A stretch of DNA of 64,000 nt, taken from Owenweeksia sp. (GTDB lineage Bacteria > Bacteroidota > Bacteroidia > Flavobacteriales > Schleiferiaceae). A model generated the notes under the pieces. The model was not told the origin of the DNA. It worked only from the letters and a program-made list of their open reading frames with translations, and ran no database searches. Positions 26,214 through 34,890 of this stretch are shown here, piece by piece. The translations under genes and the position numbers were made by a program. Within the stretch, counting starts at the first letter, position 1; every line of letters begins with the position of its first letter. Location: positions 1 to 64,000 of the forward strand of contig NZNV01000008.1 in the NCBI GenBank assembly GCA_002695025.1, given 5' to 3'.

Positions 26214-26407
26214 ACCCTAAAAATTCGGGGTTGCCCTTTTTATGATTGCTTGACGCTCATAAGCTTCCCTGCACTTGCCGCTGAAACTCTTCTGAGTATT
26301 TTAAAATGCTTCTGAACTGCGCCCGCTGGATGAACTTCATCTTTGCTGCAAAGTTTATCTTTGAGATGGTCTTGAGCCCGGACCCATAAACCGAAAGAAA
26401 GATACAG
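26214..26407 (+). promoter_or_regulatory. Intergenic region with putative promoter (26356-26363) and 13-bp palindrome (26341-26353)
   Basis: No gene in these 194 bp. An exact TATCTTTG at 26356-26363 is the likely -7 element of the MscS gene, with a 44-nt leader. Immediately upstream is the perfect palindrome CTTTGC-T-GCAAAG (26341-26353), which may be an operator. No strong terminator follows the nadR-like gene. Confidence 0.4.
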
Positions 26408-27343
26408 ATGGGAAATTATTCAAAACTCATTACCAGCACCCTGATCGTTTTTATACTCCTCTTCCTGGAACCTATACTAGGAAGCTTTACGAGTACGGAT
26501 TTCCTGGATCATTCACATTGGCCCGTTATCAAACGAAATTTACTGATAGCCATTGCAGCCTGGGTGCTTATTGAAGTGACCAGCCTCCTCAAGCGCCAGA
26601 TCCTCAAAAGGTATGACCTGGCCCAGGAAGATAACCTGGACGCCCGAAAGCTCCACACCCAGCTTAACCTGCTGGAAAAGGTAGTCATCTTTGTGATTAT
26701 TCTCATTGCCGTGGCTTTCATCATGCTTTCGATAGATGGCATCCGCCAGATCGGTATTGGGATCTTTGCTTCAGCAGGAGTGGCCGGCATCATCATCGGC
26801 TTATCGGCTCAAAAAGTGGTAGGCGCCCTGCTGGCCGGGATACAGATAGCCATTACTCAACCCTTCCGGCTGGATGATGCGGTGGTAGTGGAAGGTGAAT
26901 GGGGATGGATCGAAGAGATCAACCTCACTTATGTGGTGGTACGGATATGGGACAAGAGGCGGCTGGTATTGCCCTCCACTTACTTCCTGGAAAAGCCTTT
27001 TCAAAACTGGACCCGAACTACGGCTGATATCACCGGAACTGTTTTCCTTTACACGGATTACAACGTTCCTTTTAACAAGCTTCGCGAGGAACTTACCCGG
27101 CTACTGGAAGGCACACCACTGTGGGATAAAAAAGTGAACGTATTGCAGGTAACCGATTCCAAAGAAGCTACGGTAGAGGTCCGCATCCTGGTAAGTGCCC
27201 GCAATTCACCTACCGCCTGGGACCTAAGAGTATACATCCGCGAAAAGATGATCGAATTTATCCAGAAAAACTACCCGGACAGCCTGCCGCGTACCCGGGT
27301 AAGCCTGTTAAACCATGAGCGCGAAGGCAGAAGGGATAACTAA
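26408..27343 (+). CDS. MscS-type mechanosensitive channel, small form
   Basis: A 311-residue inner-membrane channel. Hydrophobic helices are at about residues 8-24, 38-57 and 92-112. The pore helix region (IGIGIFASAGVAGIIIGLSAQKVVGALLAG) has the Gly/Ala-rich pattern of MscS TM3. The beta domain follows with VVVEGEWGWIEEINLTYVVVRIWD and PFQNWTR. Length is near E. coli MscS (286). Expected role is tension-gated solute release; it is distinct from the longer YbdG-like channel at 660. Confidence 0.88.
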   Translation: MGNYSKLITSTLIVFILLFLEPILGSFTSTDFLDHSHWPVIKRNLLIAIAAWVLIEVTSLLKRQILKRYDLAQEDNLDARKLHTQLNLLEKVVIFVIILIAVAFIMLSIDGIRQIGIGIFASAGVAGIIIGLSAQKVVGALLAGIQIAITQPFRLDDAVVVEGEWGWIEEINLTYVVVRIWDKRRLVLPSTYFLEKPFQNWTRTTADITGTVFLYTDYNVPFNKLREELTRLLEGTPLWDKKVNVLQVTDSKEATVEVRILVSARNSPTAWDLRVYIREKMIEFIQKNYPDSLPRTRVSLLNHEREGRRDN

Positions 27344-27377
27344 TTCGCACCATGAGTGATCCGTTTTCAGCAATGTG

Positions 27378-27407
27378 TTGAAGAAGTATGGCTTTGCCCT
27401 ATCTTTA
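27378..27407 (+). promoter_or_regulatory. Putative promoter of the DUF1801-like gene
   Basis: TTG at 27378-27380, a 19-nt spacer, and TATCTTTA at 27400-27407 (one base off consensus), 4 nt before the ATG at 27412. The leader would be near zero. Confidence 0.45.
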
Positions 27408-27411
27408 TCAT

Positions 27412-27804
27412 ATGACACCGGAAATACAAGACTACAACCAATCTCTTTCCCGCGAAGAACAGGAGATCTGTAATCGCCTGGCCCAGGAAATTGACCAAAA
27501 CCTTTCCGAAGCGGAAAGTAAGATCTGGCATGGCCACCCGGTTTGGTTCCTGGAAGAAAACCCGATAGTAGGATACAGTCAACAGAAAAAAGGAATACGC
27601 CTGATGTTTTGGAGCGGAGCAAGCTTTGAAGAGGAGGAGTTGAATGTTCGAGGTCCGAAATTCAAGGATGCTTCCGTCTTTTATACCCATCCGGATCAGA
27701 TCAACAACAGCAACCTACAGAAATGGCTACGAAAATCAAGGGATATACAATGGGATTACAAGAACATTGTAAAGCGTAAAGGTATACTGGAACGCTTAAA
27801 ATAA
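27412..27804 (+). CDS. DUF1801-like protein
   Basis: A 130-residue cytosolic protein resembling DUF1801/YdhG-type proteins: amphipathic start (IQDYNQSLSREEQEICNRLAQ), then SKIWHGHPVWFL and later PKFKDASVFY. The fold is small alpha/beta; the biochemical role is not established. I start at the ATG at 27412 because an upstream in-frame codon at 27388 lies inside the putative promoter. Confidence 0.65.
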   Translation: MTPEIQDYNQSLSREEQEICNRLAQEIDQNLSEAESKIWHGHPVWFLEENPIVGYSQQKKGIRLMFWSGASFEEEELNVRGPKFKDASVFYTHPDQINNSNLQKWLRKSRDIQWDYKNIVKRKGILERLK

Positions 27805-27824
27805 AGCGTCTGGGTATCCTCTGA

Positions 27825-27850
27825 AAAATGATTGAAAATGGTATCATTTT
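27825..27850 (+). terminator. Weak terminator-like hairpin
   Basis: 8-bp inverted repeat, arms 27825-27832 and 27843-27850, loop of 10, 21 nt after the DUF1801-like stop. The second arm ends in four T residues; the stem is AT-rich. The rest of the 277-bp gap up to 28081 holds only the promoter at 28013. Confidence 0.4.
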
Positions 27851-28012
27851 CTTAATTAACAATTTCAATGGTTTAACCCACATAGCCTTATTATCGCTAA
27901 GAAGGCAACCTCACCTATTTTCCAGGTTTTTTACAAAAAATCACCCCGATTACAAGTAGTTAAATATCTGTATGGATTATTAAAAGAATAGGTGCTACTA
28001 AAATTCAATCCT

Positions 28013-28020
28013 TATATTTG
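28013..28020 (+). promoter_or_regulatory. Putative -7 element (TATATTTG) for the 28082 secreted-protein operon
   Basis: Exact TAnnTTTG, 61 nt before the ATG at 28082. No TTG at the expected -33 place. Confidence 0.45.
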
Positions 28021-28081
28021 AGCATTCAAACCTGAGTTATTAACGGTTGTAATTCGATTTTTTGTTGTGTGACCTTGACCT

Positions 28082-28531
28082 ATGATTCCAAACCTATTTA
28101 AAAAATTATTACTCCTTCACCTCCTGTGCTTTCCCTTGATTTGTTTCTCACAGAAAGGCTTTTCTGAAAACTGGGAAACTATAACACAACATGAATACGC
28201 TCAGATAGAGGCCAGAAGGATCAACTGCCCGGATTCGTCCAACGGGGTCTTTTACCGCAACATTGTTTTCAGGATACGGAACCTTTCCTCCTCACCCATC
28301 AGGGTGTCGTGGAATTATAAGCCCTGGATAAATGGGGAACCCATCAAGGTAGATGTATCTGACACCGGCAAGCTTAATAATTTTCACCTGCAAGTCGGAG
28401 AAACTGTTGAAGGCAGATGTGGAGAACAGCGTCTTTGTGAATACCAGTCTTTTATAGACAAGCCTGAAGTTCCCGCACTTACCGGTTTTGAACTGGTTAA
28501 TTTCAGCGTAACCCTGAATCCGGACGAATGA
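28082..28531 (+). CDS. Secreted protein of unknown function
   Basis: A 149-residue exported protein, no family recognised. Signal peptide at residues 1-23 (hydrophobic LLLLHLLCFPLICFS), then a domain that looks beta-rich (IVFRIRNLSSSPIRVSWNYKPW, LVNFSVTLNP) with four cysteines that may form two disulfides. Its stop overlaps the start of the T9SS type B protein gene by 4 bp (ATGA), so the two are translated together and may work together. Confidence 0.65.
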   Translation: MIPNLFKKLLLLHLLCFPLICFSQKGFSENWETITQHEYAQIEARRINCPDSSNGVFYRNIVFRIRNLSSSPIRVSWNYKPWINGEPIKVDVSDTGKLNNFHLQVGETVEGRCGEQRLCEYQSFIDKPEVPALTGFELVNFSVTLNPDE

Positions 28532-30771
28532 AAACCGGGCATTACTTCAGTATACTTTTCCTGCTGATTGGCAGCCTGGCTTTTTCACAAGGCCTGAACA
28601 TCAGCATCATCTCACCCAAACAGGATACAGCTATATGCCCCGGAGAGACTCTTAATCTGGAGGCGGTCACGGCCTTTCTGATTACGGATTTTGATAACCA
28701 GGCCATAGGAACAGGCTGGAGCTCCTCACAAGCCAACCCGGTGTACACCAATCCCTGCGGGCCGGGACCCAAAAACTGGCACCTATGGGTGGGCACCACT
28801 CCTTCTGCCAGCCGTACTTTGGTAACCAACCCGTATGACCTCACTGATGGTAATGCTTGTTATGTACAATTCTGGATGCGTTACGGCCTGGAACCCGGCC
28901 TTGGTCCCTGTGAAGATCCTGATGAACCCAATGAAGGAGTCCACCTCCAATACAGCACTAACGGGGGGGCCACCTGGCTCGACTTTTCGGGACCTTCTGT
29001 TCTGCCGGTTGGCAACCTGAACACCACACCTCCTTTTTATACCCAAACTCCGGGCTCCGGTGGCTACTGGGTACCCATACTTACCGCTGCCTCCCAGTTA
29101 ACCAGCACTCTTTATCACTGGAATTTATACCGTTGCCCAATTCCCCAGGCGGCTATTTCTCCCAATACCCAGTTCAGGTGGGCACAACTGGCTAATAGTG
29201 CAGCCGGCTTTGACGCATGGGGTATAGATGAGGTGATCATTGGCTGCGACCCCGGCAGCATTTTATGGAATACCGGCAACACTACCACAACGGACACGGT
29301 AACACCAACAACAAGCACCACCTATTGGGTAAGTGTTACAGACAGTAATATGAAAGTGGCGTATGATACCGTTCATGTAATTGTAGGATCGGTTTACGAC
29401 ATCCATGACACGGTATATAAATGCGAGGGTGATTTCTACCCGCTTCCCACCGGTAATAATGTGACAAATCCAGGAACTTATATTTCACAGGTTACCAGCC
29501 AGTATGGATGCGATTCCGTAGTACACACCTACCTGTACAATAACCCGGTTTATCAAAACACCATTATAGATACAATATGCAGCGGGGACGTTTACATTTT
29601 ACCGGATGGAAGCCAGGCCCAGCAAAGCGGTTTGTATATCGATACGTTGCCTACTTTTCATGGCTGTGATTCAGCGATCATCACCAGGCTCACCATACTC
29701 CCCTCCAGCTATATCACCACTGAAGTATACCTGTGCCAGGGGCAACCCTACACGCTTCCGGGAGGAATAACCGTTACCCAGTCAGGAGTATACCTGGACA
29801 CCCTGCTAGCTCAAAATGGTTGCGACTCCATTATAGAGACTACACTCAACTACTGGCCTACTTATAACATTACAAAGGATACTGCTATTTGCTATGGCAA
29901 CGAATACCTGCTTCCGGACAACAGTGTTGTGAATGCCTCCGGGAGTTATACTGTTCATCTTTTTACGGACAAAGGTTGCGACAGCATCATTACCACCAAC
30001 CTAATTGTAAACCTCGCCCTGAGTACTGAGGCGGTTTTTGAGAATTACAATTGTTTTGACAGTACCTGGGTAGGTGCTTATAGCATAGGCGGACAACCCC
30101 CTTACCGCTACAGGTGGTCCAACGGGAGCTTAAACCAGGGCATACCGGAACCTCAGACTGGCTCCATGTGGGTAGAGGTGACAGACAGTTTTGGCTGCCA
30201 GGCCATGGATACTATTATCATCCCACAGCGCGTGGATTATGATTTTTTCAGCCTGATACCTGATACGCTATGGTATACAGACGAACCGGTAAAGATCAGC
30301 GTCAGCACCACTGCCCCGGTGAAGAAATGGTATTGGCTGGTTGACAGCACAGTTGAGATCGGTTCCCAGTCGTTTTACTTCCATTTCACGCAAGCTGGTT
30401 GGCATCGCATGGATTGCCGCATCACCACTTTTGATACCTGCACCCGCGATACCTCCTTTTTCATTTACCTGAAACCAAAATACGACTACTCCATGCCCAA
30501 TGCCTTTACGCCTGATGGGGACGGACTAAATGACACTTACTATCCCATATTGAACCCGGAGAGTGACATCAATTACATTCTCAGGATCTACAACCGCTGG
30601 GGCGAGTTGGTTTTTACGGGGCATAATGAGGGCTGGAACGGGCTTATCCGGGGCACAGGTTCGGAGGCTGGAGCAGGTGTATACATCTACATCATCTCCA
30701 CGGATAACCCTACCAACGGCACGTCCGCACACGGCAAACCGGACCGGGGTCATCTTACACTTATCCGTTAA
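28528..30771 (+). CDS. Large surface protein with gliding-motility C-terminal (T9SS type B) domain
   Basis: A 747-residue exported protein. Signal peptide at 1-20; a long N-terminal domain with GSG/Trp-rich beta segments (about 30-245). Then come four tandem repeats of about 48 residues (about 290-495), each with the pattern CxGxxYxLPxG ... GCDSxxxTxL. A PKD-like segment precedes the C-terminal CHU_C/T9SS type B domain (PNAFTPDGDGLNDTYYP ... YNRWGELVF ... GVYIYII). Likely exported by T9SS as an adhesin or matrix protein. The ATG overlaps the stop of the small secreted-protein gene. Confidence 0.85.
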   Translation: MKTGHYFSILFLLIGSLAFSQGLNISIISPKQDTAICPGETLNLEAVTAFLITDFDNQAIGTGWSSSQANPVYTNPCGPGPKNWHLWVGTTPSASRTLVTNPYDLTDGNACYVQFWMRYGLEPGLGPCEDPDEPNEGVHLQYSTNGGATWLDFSGPSVLPVGNLNTTPPFYTQTPGSGGYWVPILTAASQLTSTLYHWNLYRCPIPQAAISPNTQFRWAQLANSAAGFDAWGIDEVIIGCDPGSILWNTGNTTTTDTVTPTTSTTYWVSVTDSNMKVAYDTVHVIVGSVYDIHDTVYKCEGDFYPLPTGNNVTNPGTYISQVTSQYGCDSVVHTYLYNNPVYQNTIIDTICSGDVYILPDGSQAQQSGLYIDTLPTFHGCDSAIITRLTILPSSYITTEVYLCQGQPYTLPGGITVTQSGVYLDTLLAQNGCDSIIETTLNYWPTYNITKDTAICYGNEYLLPDNSVVNASGSYTVHLFTDKGCDSIITTNLIVNLALSTEAVFENYNCFDSTWVGAYSIGGQPPYRYRWSNGSLNQGIPEPQTGSMWVEVTDSFGCQAMDTIIIPQRVDYDFFSLIPDTLWYTDEPVKISVSTTAPVKKWYWLVDSTVEIGSQSFYFHFTQAGWHRMDCRITTFDTCTRDTSFFIYLKPKYDYSMPNAFTPDGDGLNDTYYPILNPESDINYILRIYNRWGELVFTGHNEGWNGLIRGTGSEAGAGVYIYIISTDNPTNGTSAHGKPDRGHLTLIR

Positions 30772-30795
30772 ACCCTTCTCAAATGCGGTATGCAA

Positions 30796-30803
30796 TACTT
30801 TTG
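30796..30803 (+). promoter_or_regulatory. Putative -7 element (TACTTTTG) for the Kelch protein
   Basis: Exact TAnnTTTG, 36 nt before the ATG at 30840, inside the 68-bp gap. No clear -33 TTG. Confidence 0.4.
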
Positions 30804-30839
30804 ACAAAGTAAGGTTTTCTTATAATTCAATACCCGTGT

Positions 30840-32060
30840 ATGGTCCATCTTAACGTGCGAAAATCTTTAGCAACGGCATTATGCATTCTTCAATATGGCA
30901 CGTGGGCCCAAACCTGGCAACGGTTAACCGATTTTCCAGGCTTCCACCGGGATGATGGTGTAAGTTTTATTATTGACAACACCGCTTTTTGTGGTACCGG
31001 TCTTACTCCCTGGTTTGCCCCATTGGCAGATTTTGAGGCCTTTGATCTAAGTACAGAAAGCTGGTCGTCCATAGCACCCATTCCAGCGGGTAATGAACGT
31101 CAATATGCCAGCGCTTTTTCGCTAAACGGTAAAGGTTATGTTTTTGGTGGAATCGGAAACAAGCCTTTCAATGATCTTTGGCAATATGACCCTCAAACGG
31201 ACATCTGGCAGCAGATGAAACACTTGCCGGACAGCGGACGCTCGGGATCCACCAGCTTTGTTTTAAACGGATACGCTTACATCTGCGGAGGGCGCAGTTC
31301 CTCTTCCATAGCTCTGGCAGAAATATGGGTTTATGATCCGCTTTCCAATGACTGGTCCCAAAAAACCAACCTTACCTTTGGCGCACGATGGCGAGCCTGC
31401 TCCGCCACCATCAACAACACGGCCTATCTCCTTTTTGGACAGGATGAAAACCATCATTTTCACAACGAACTCTATAGCTATGAGCCATCCTCCGATACCT
31501 GGTCCATAGCAGGCTACTTCCCCGGCCCCGGACGAACCCATGCTGCCATGCAAGCCATCAACGGCCACCTGGTAGTCTTTGGGGGTCGCGATTCTCTGAA
31601 TAATTACGATGACACCCTTTGGAGTTTCAACCCCACTGACGGTTCATGGAAAGCCCTGAACAACTCCCCTTTCCATGGCCGCAAGGGAGGAATGACCTTT
31701 ACCAACGGCACAGATTTTTATTATACTACCGGAATAGATTCTTCCAATACCAGACTTCAAGAAAGCTGGAAATGCTCCAGCCCGGTTATTGGTATAGAAA
31801 AATTCACAACCCCATCCTTTAAACTGTACCCAAACCCCGCAACAGATGTTGTGAACCTGGATTTACCGGGTCACACTACCGCACAAAAAACAGAGTATAA
31901 ACTATACGGCCTGGAGGGAAATCTGTTAATTGAAGGCACAACATTTGAAGGATCTGTTTCCATAAGACTGGACTCACTTAGACCGGGAATCTACATAGTG
32001 CAGGTAAAAGACGCCACTGGTAGCAGCCACACCCATACCCTAAAAGTGATTAGCCTCTGA
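30840..32060 (+). CDS. Kelch-repeat secreted protein with T9SS type A sorting domain
   Basis: A 406-residue exported protein. Signal region at residues 1-23 (ending near GTWAQT), then about six Kelch motifs (for example GYVFGGIGN ... LWQYDPQTDIWQQM; AYICGGRS ... IWVYDPLSNDWSQK; LVVFGGRDS ... LWSFNPTDGSWKAL) forming a beta propeller. The last 75 residues are a T9SS type A sorting domain (FKLYPNPATDVVNLDLPG ... GIYIVQVKD). Probable surface binding protein; ligand unknown. Confidence 0.87.
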   Translation: MVHLNVRKSLATALCILQYGTWAQTWQRLTDFPGFHRDDGVSFIIDNTAFCGTGLTPWFAPLADFEAFDLSTESWSSIAPIPAGNERQYASAFSLNGKGYVFGGIGNKPFNDLWQYDPQTDIWQQMKHLPDSGRSGSTSFVLNGYAYICGGRSSSSIALAEIWVYDPLSNDWSQKTNLTFGARWRACSATINNTAYLLFGQDENHHFHNELYSYEPSSDTWSIAGYFPGPGRTHAAMQAINGHLVVFGGRDSLNNYDDTLWSFNPTDGSWKALNNSPFHGRKGGMTFTNGTDFYYTTGIDSSNTRLQESWKCSSPVIGIEKFTTPSFKLYPNPATDVVNLDLPGHTTAQKTEYKLYGLEGNLLIEGTTFEGSVSIRLDSLRPGIYIVQVKDATGSSHTHTLKVISL

Positions 32061-32073
32061 TTTTTAAATCTTT

Positions 32074-32081
32074 TAGATTTG
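32074..32081 (+). promoter_or_regulatory. Putative -7 element (TAGATTTG) for the MBL-fold gene
   Basis: Exact TAnnTTTG only 8 nt before the ATG at 32090, implying a near-leaderless transcript. It overlaps the inverted repeat AAATCT-TTT-AGATTT. No -33 TTG. Confidence 0.35.
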
Positions 32082-32089
32082 ATCCAGGA

Positions 32090-33145
32090 ATGAGAAAAAG
32101 ATTTTCGGGCATAATACTGAGCTTCACGCTACTGTTATGCCTCCCCACCATAGCACAACCCCTTAAAAATCAGGTATCCGAAGAACTGGAAATAACCCGG
32201 CTCACCCCCTCTGTTTACCTGCACACCAGCAATGCCTGCAATGGGATTATTCTGGTGAATAATGGGCAGGCTATTATTGTTTCAACTCCCCCTTCCGACT
32301 CTGCCACCCAACAACTGCTCCATTGGGTAAAAGACAGTCTGAAAGCCAGAATTGTGGCCTATGTAATAGATCGCTGGCACCCAGACGCCATGGGCGGCCT
32401 GGGTACCGTTAACCTGAATGATATTAAATCCTATGCCTATTCTAAAACACGTCAGATGGCTATGGTTAAAGGACTACCCATTCCGGAGATCAGCTTCGAT
32501 CCCAAGATCACTTTAAAGGCCGGAAACAAAACTTTGATCTGCTACTTTTTGGGTGAGGCACATACCCATGACGGCATTGTAGCATGGATACCCTCGGATA
32601 AGGTACTCTTTGGCGGCAATGCAGTGCGGAGTATGAACGGCTGGGTAGGCAATATTGCCGATGCCAACTTAACGGAGTGGCCCAAAACCATAAGACGTAT
32701 TAAAAGCATATTCCGCAACGCGGAAATAGTGGTTCCGGGACATGGGCCCTATGGCGGCCAAGAGCTCATCGACTATACCCTTGAACTTTACGATTTCACC
32801 AAAGACCAGAAAAACCCGTATAATCTCTCCACAGACTCCATGAAAGTGCGGGACCTGGCCCACCAGTTCGACCTTCGTGCCATGACCAGGGAGGACCTAC
32901 ACGACAATCGCGTAGCCTATACCAATGGGAAGATCAGCTTTCCCAGGAACGAAATGCAGGTGGAGATATACACCCCTTATTTTACCTACGATATGCACGA
33001 CCGGCAAATGATGGTACCCGAGGGTTTTATGCGCATCAGCCGAACCAACCAAACGGAGAGTTTTAATTTTAAGGAGCTAAAGCTGAACCTGCGTAACGAT
33101 GCGGTGGGAATGACGATGGTCATTAAGTCTATTGAGAACCTATAA
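32090..33145 (+). CDS. Exported metallo-beta-lactamase-fold protein (B1-like) with altered zinc ligands
   Basis: A 351-residue protein with a signal peptide (about 1-22). Residues 35-225 follow the subclass B1 layout: RWHPDAMGG in the HxHxD place (R95, H97, D99), GEAHTHD (H158), FGGN (N177), WVGNIADANLTEWPKTI, and PGHGP (H218). Relative to B1 enzymes the first His is Arg and the zinc-2 Cys is Asn, so two of six metal ligands are changed. A canonical two-zinc beta-lactamase is unlikely; one metal site or another substrate is possible. About 100 C-terminal residues are extra and unassigned. Confidence 0.7.
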   Translation: MRKRFSGIILSFTLLLCLPTIAQPLKNQVSEELEITRLTPSVYLHTSNACNGIILVNNGQAIIVSTPPSDSATQQLLHWVKDSLKARIVAYVIDRWHPDAMGGLGTVNLNDIKSYAYSKTRQMAMVKGLPIPEISFDPKITLKAGNKTLICYFLGEAHTHDGIVAWIPSDKVLFGGNAVRSMNGWVGNIADANLTEWPKTIRRIKSIFRNAEIVVPGHGPYGGQELIDYTLELYDFTKDQKNPYNLSTDSMKVRDLAHQFDLRAMTREDLHDNRVAYTNGKISFPRNEMQVEIYTPYFTYDMHDRQMMVPEGFMRISRTNQTESFNFKELKLNLRNDAVGMTMVIKSIENL

Positions 33146-33265
33146 CTGATCCCAGTTTCTCCCCGCCTTAGTGGTTACTATGCTTACTCTCTCGCCAATT
33201 CCGAGGTTTTGAGAATTACACACCTTTTACAAAACCAAAACTTTAACCCGGCCTGGGTTTCAGTT

Positions 33266-33286
33266 ATTTCCTTGAGAAAAGGAAAT
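33266..33286. other. 8-bp inverted repeat in the 33146-33407 intergenic region
   Basis: Arms 33266-33273 and 33279-33286, loop of 5, perfect match, 120 nt after the MBL-fold stop. There is no T tract on the plus strand. The rest of the 262-bp gap has only the -7 element at 33338 and a 15-codon frame that I do not call. Confidence 0.35.
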
Positions 33287-33337
33287 ATTGCGCCTTACCT
33301 AACTTAATTCACAGAAAAATGAACGATGTATTTGGAC

Positions 33338-33345
33338 TAAATTTG
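33338..33345 (+). promoter_or_regulatory. Putative -7 element (TAAATTTG) for the 33408 barrel protein
   Basis: Exact TAnnTTTG, 62 nt upstream of the ATG at 33408. No convincing TTG at -33. Confidence 0.4.
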
Positions 33346-33407
33346 GGCGCGATCACGAGTTTTTAACTCTCCAGGCCTTTGTTCAAATTAAACCTCCCTC
33401 AACCTAA

Positions 33408-34634
33408 ATGAAAAGATACCATCTCCTACTTCTGTTATATCTTATGAGTCCCCTCTCCCCATACGCCCAGATAGTTTACGAAAGTGGGTACTTAATTGAT
33501 GAGACCGGGCAAAGAACAGAATGCCTTATAAAGAATATAGACTGGAAAAATACGCCCTTAAGCTTTAAATACAAATTGAACCTGGAAGCTGATATCCACG
33601 AGGCTACCCTTCAAAATACCCGGGAATTCGGAATATATGGTCAATCACGCTTCATAAAAGCCACGGTTGATATTGATAAGTCTATAGAGAACACTAACAA
33701 CCTACGTTTTGACAGGAGTCCGGACTTTGAGACCGAGCAATTGTTCCTCCAGGTAATTATTGATGGTGACGTTTCTTTATTCTACTATCATGGCGAAGGA
33801 CTAATTCGCTTTTTCTACCAACCATCAGACTCCTTGATAACCCAACTGGTATACAAACCTTACCTAAAAAGCCTGGGTGAAATAGCCTACAATAATTACT
33901 ACAAACAGCAGCTATACCTCAACCTGAAGTGTAAAGCTATTACCACGCGTGATGCAGAAAACCTTTTCTACACCAGGGAGTCGCTCAAGCGCCTCTTCAT
34001 TAAATACCACAAGTGTAAAGGACTGAATTACAAGGATTATGACCAGCAAAAGAAAAAAGACCTGTTCAATCTTACTTTAAGACCCGGTCTTTATGGAAAC
34101 CACCTTAACATGGAAAATTCATACTACCGGTCCCAAAAGGTTGACTTCGGAGACAAGTATGGTATACGCCTGGGGTTAGAGGCAGAATTCATCCTCCCCT
34201 TTCACAAGAATAAATGGGCTATTACCATAGAAGCAGCCTACCAGCAATTACAAGCTGAAAAAAACACATTTTTTTTCAATGCAAAGGGCAAAACACTTAC
34301 TTACACCCTGGATTATAATCATTTAGAAGTACCTGTCGGCATAAGGCATTATCTCTACCTTACTCATGATTCCAAGATACTCCTAAATGTTGCTTATAGT
34401 TTCAACTTCAGCAGCAACTCAGGTATCTCCATAACAGAAGGTGACGGGAGCGAATTCAATTTCATAAAGATAAACTCCCCACCCACCTTGTGTTTTGGTG
34501 CTGGGTATAAATTCAGAGACCGCTACAGTATAGAATTCAGATATGCACTTAGCAGGGACCTGGTGAACGGATACGATTTCTGGACCTCTGAGTACACCTA
34601 TTTTGCAGCCACTCTTGGTTATACTTTATTTTAA
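33408..34634 (+). CDS. Outer membrane beta-barrel protein of unknown function
   Basis: A 408-residue exported protein with a signal peptide (about 1-20, ending SPYAQ). The N-terminal half (to about 215) holds beta strands and a Lys-rich helix region. The C-terminal half reads as a barrel: alternating strands from LFNLTLRPGLYG to the terminal YFAATLGYTLF. The pattern resembles uncharacterised PorT-like barrels with an N-terminal extension found in Bacteroidota. Nothing in the neighbourhood fixes a role. Confidence 0.65.
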   Translation: MKRYHLLLLLYLMSPLSPYAQIVYESGYLIDETGQRTECLIKNIDWKNTPLSFKYKLNLEADIHEATLQNTREFGIYGQSRFIKATVDIDKSIENTNNLRFDRSPDFETEQLFLQVIIDGDVSLFYYHGEGLIRFFYQPSDSLITQLVYKPYLKSLGEIAYNNYYKQQLYLNLKCKAITTRDAENLFYTRESLKRLFIKYHKCKGLNYKDYDQQKKKDLFNLTLRPGLYGNHLNMENSYYRSQKVDFGDKYGIRLGLEAEFILPFHKNKWAITIEAAYQQLQAEKNTFFFNAKGKTLTYTLDYNHLEVPVGIRHYLYLTHDSKILLNVAYSFNFSSNSGISITEGDGSEFNFIKINSPPTLCFGAGYKFRDRYSIEFRYALSRDLVNGYDFWTSEYTYFAATLGYTLF

Positions 34635-34647
34635 GGCCTTTCAACTC

Positions 34648-34678
34648 TTGCTATCTCCGATTTCCCCCCTTACCTTCG
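34648..34678 (+). promoter_or_regulatory. Promoter of the TPP riboswitch transcript
   Basis: TTG at 34648-34650, a 20-nt spacer, and TACCTTCG at 34671-34678 (one base off TAnnTTTG). A start about 6 nt later falls just before the riboswitch, as expected. Confidence 0.6.
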
Positions 34679-34690
34679 CGCCCGAAATCT

Positions 34691-34838
34691 CATAGGGGTG
34701 CCCCCGTTAGTTGAAGGTTTTAAAGTCGAAAGTTCAAGGTTAACACCAACAGGCTTTCAAACTTATACTTTGAACATTTAACCAAAGGCGGCTGAGATCA
34801 TACCCAATGAACCTGGGCGGGTAATGCTGCCAAGGGAA
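34691..34838 (+). promoter_or_regulatory. TPP (THI-element) riboswitch
   Basis: The conserved core is present in order: CATAGGGGTGCC at 34691, GGCTGAGATCATACCC at 34790-34804, GAACCTGGGCGGGTAATGC at 34809-34827, then AGGGAA. These are the pyrimidine- and pyrophosphate-sensing arms of the thiamine pyrophosphate aptamer. The segment between GGGTGCC and GCTGAGA is about 85 nt, so the variable P3a arm is enlarged. It sits in the leader of a TonB-dependent receptor gene, predicting repression of that gene by TPP. Confidence 0.93.
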
Positions 34839-34890
34839 AATTGAAATCACTGAACTAATAATCCAAGCGGATAATGCCCCTTTTATTCGT

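Noticed and set aside
33321-33368. 15-codon frame after the -7 region at 33338
   Set aside because: It overlaps the putative promoter, has no sequence relative in the window and no supporting feature.
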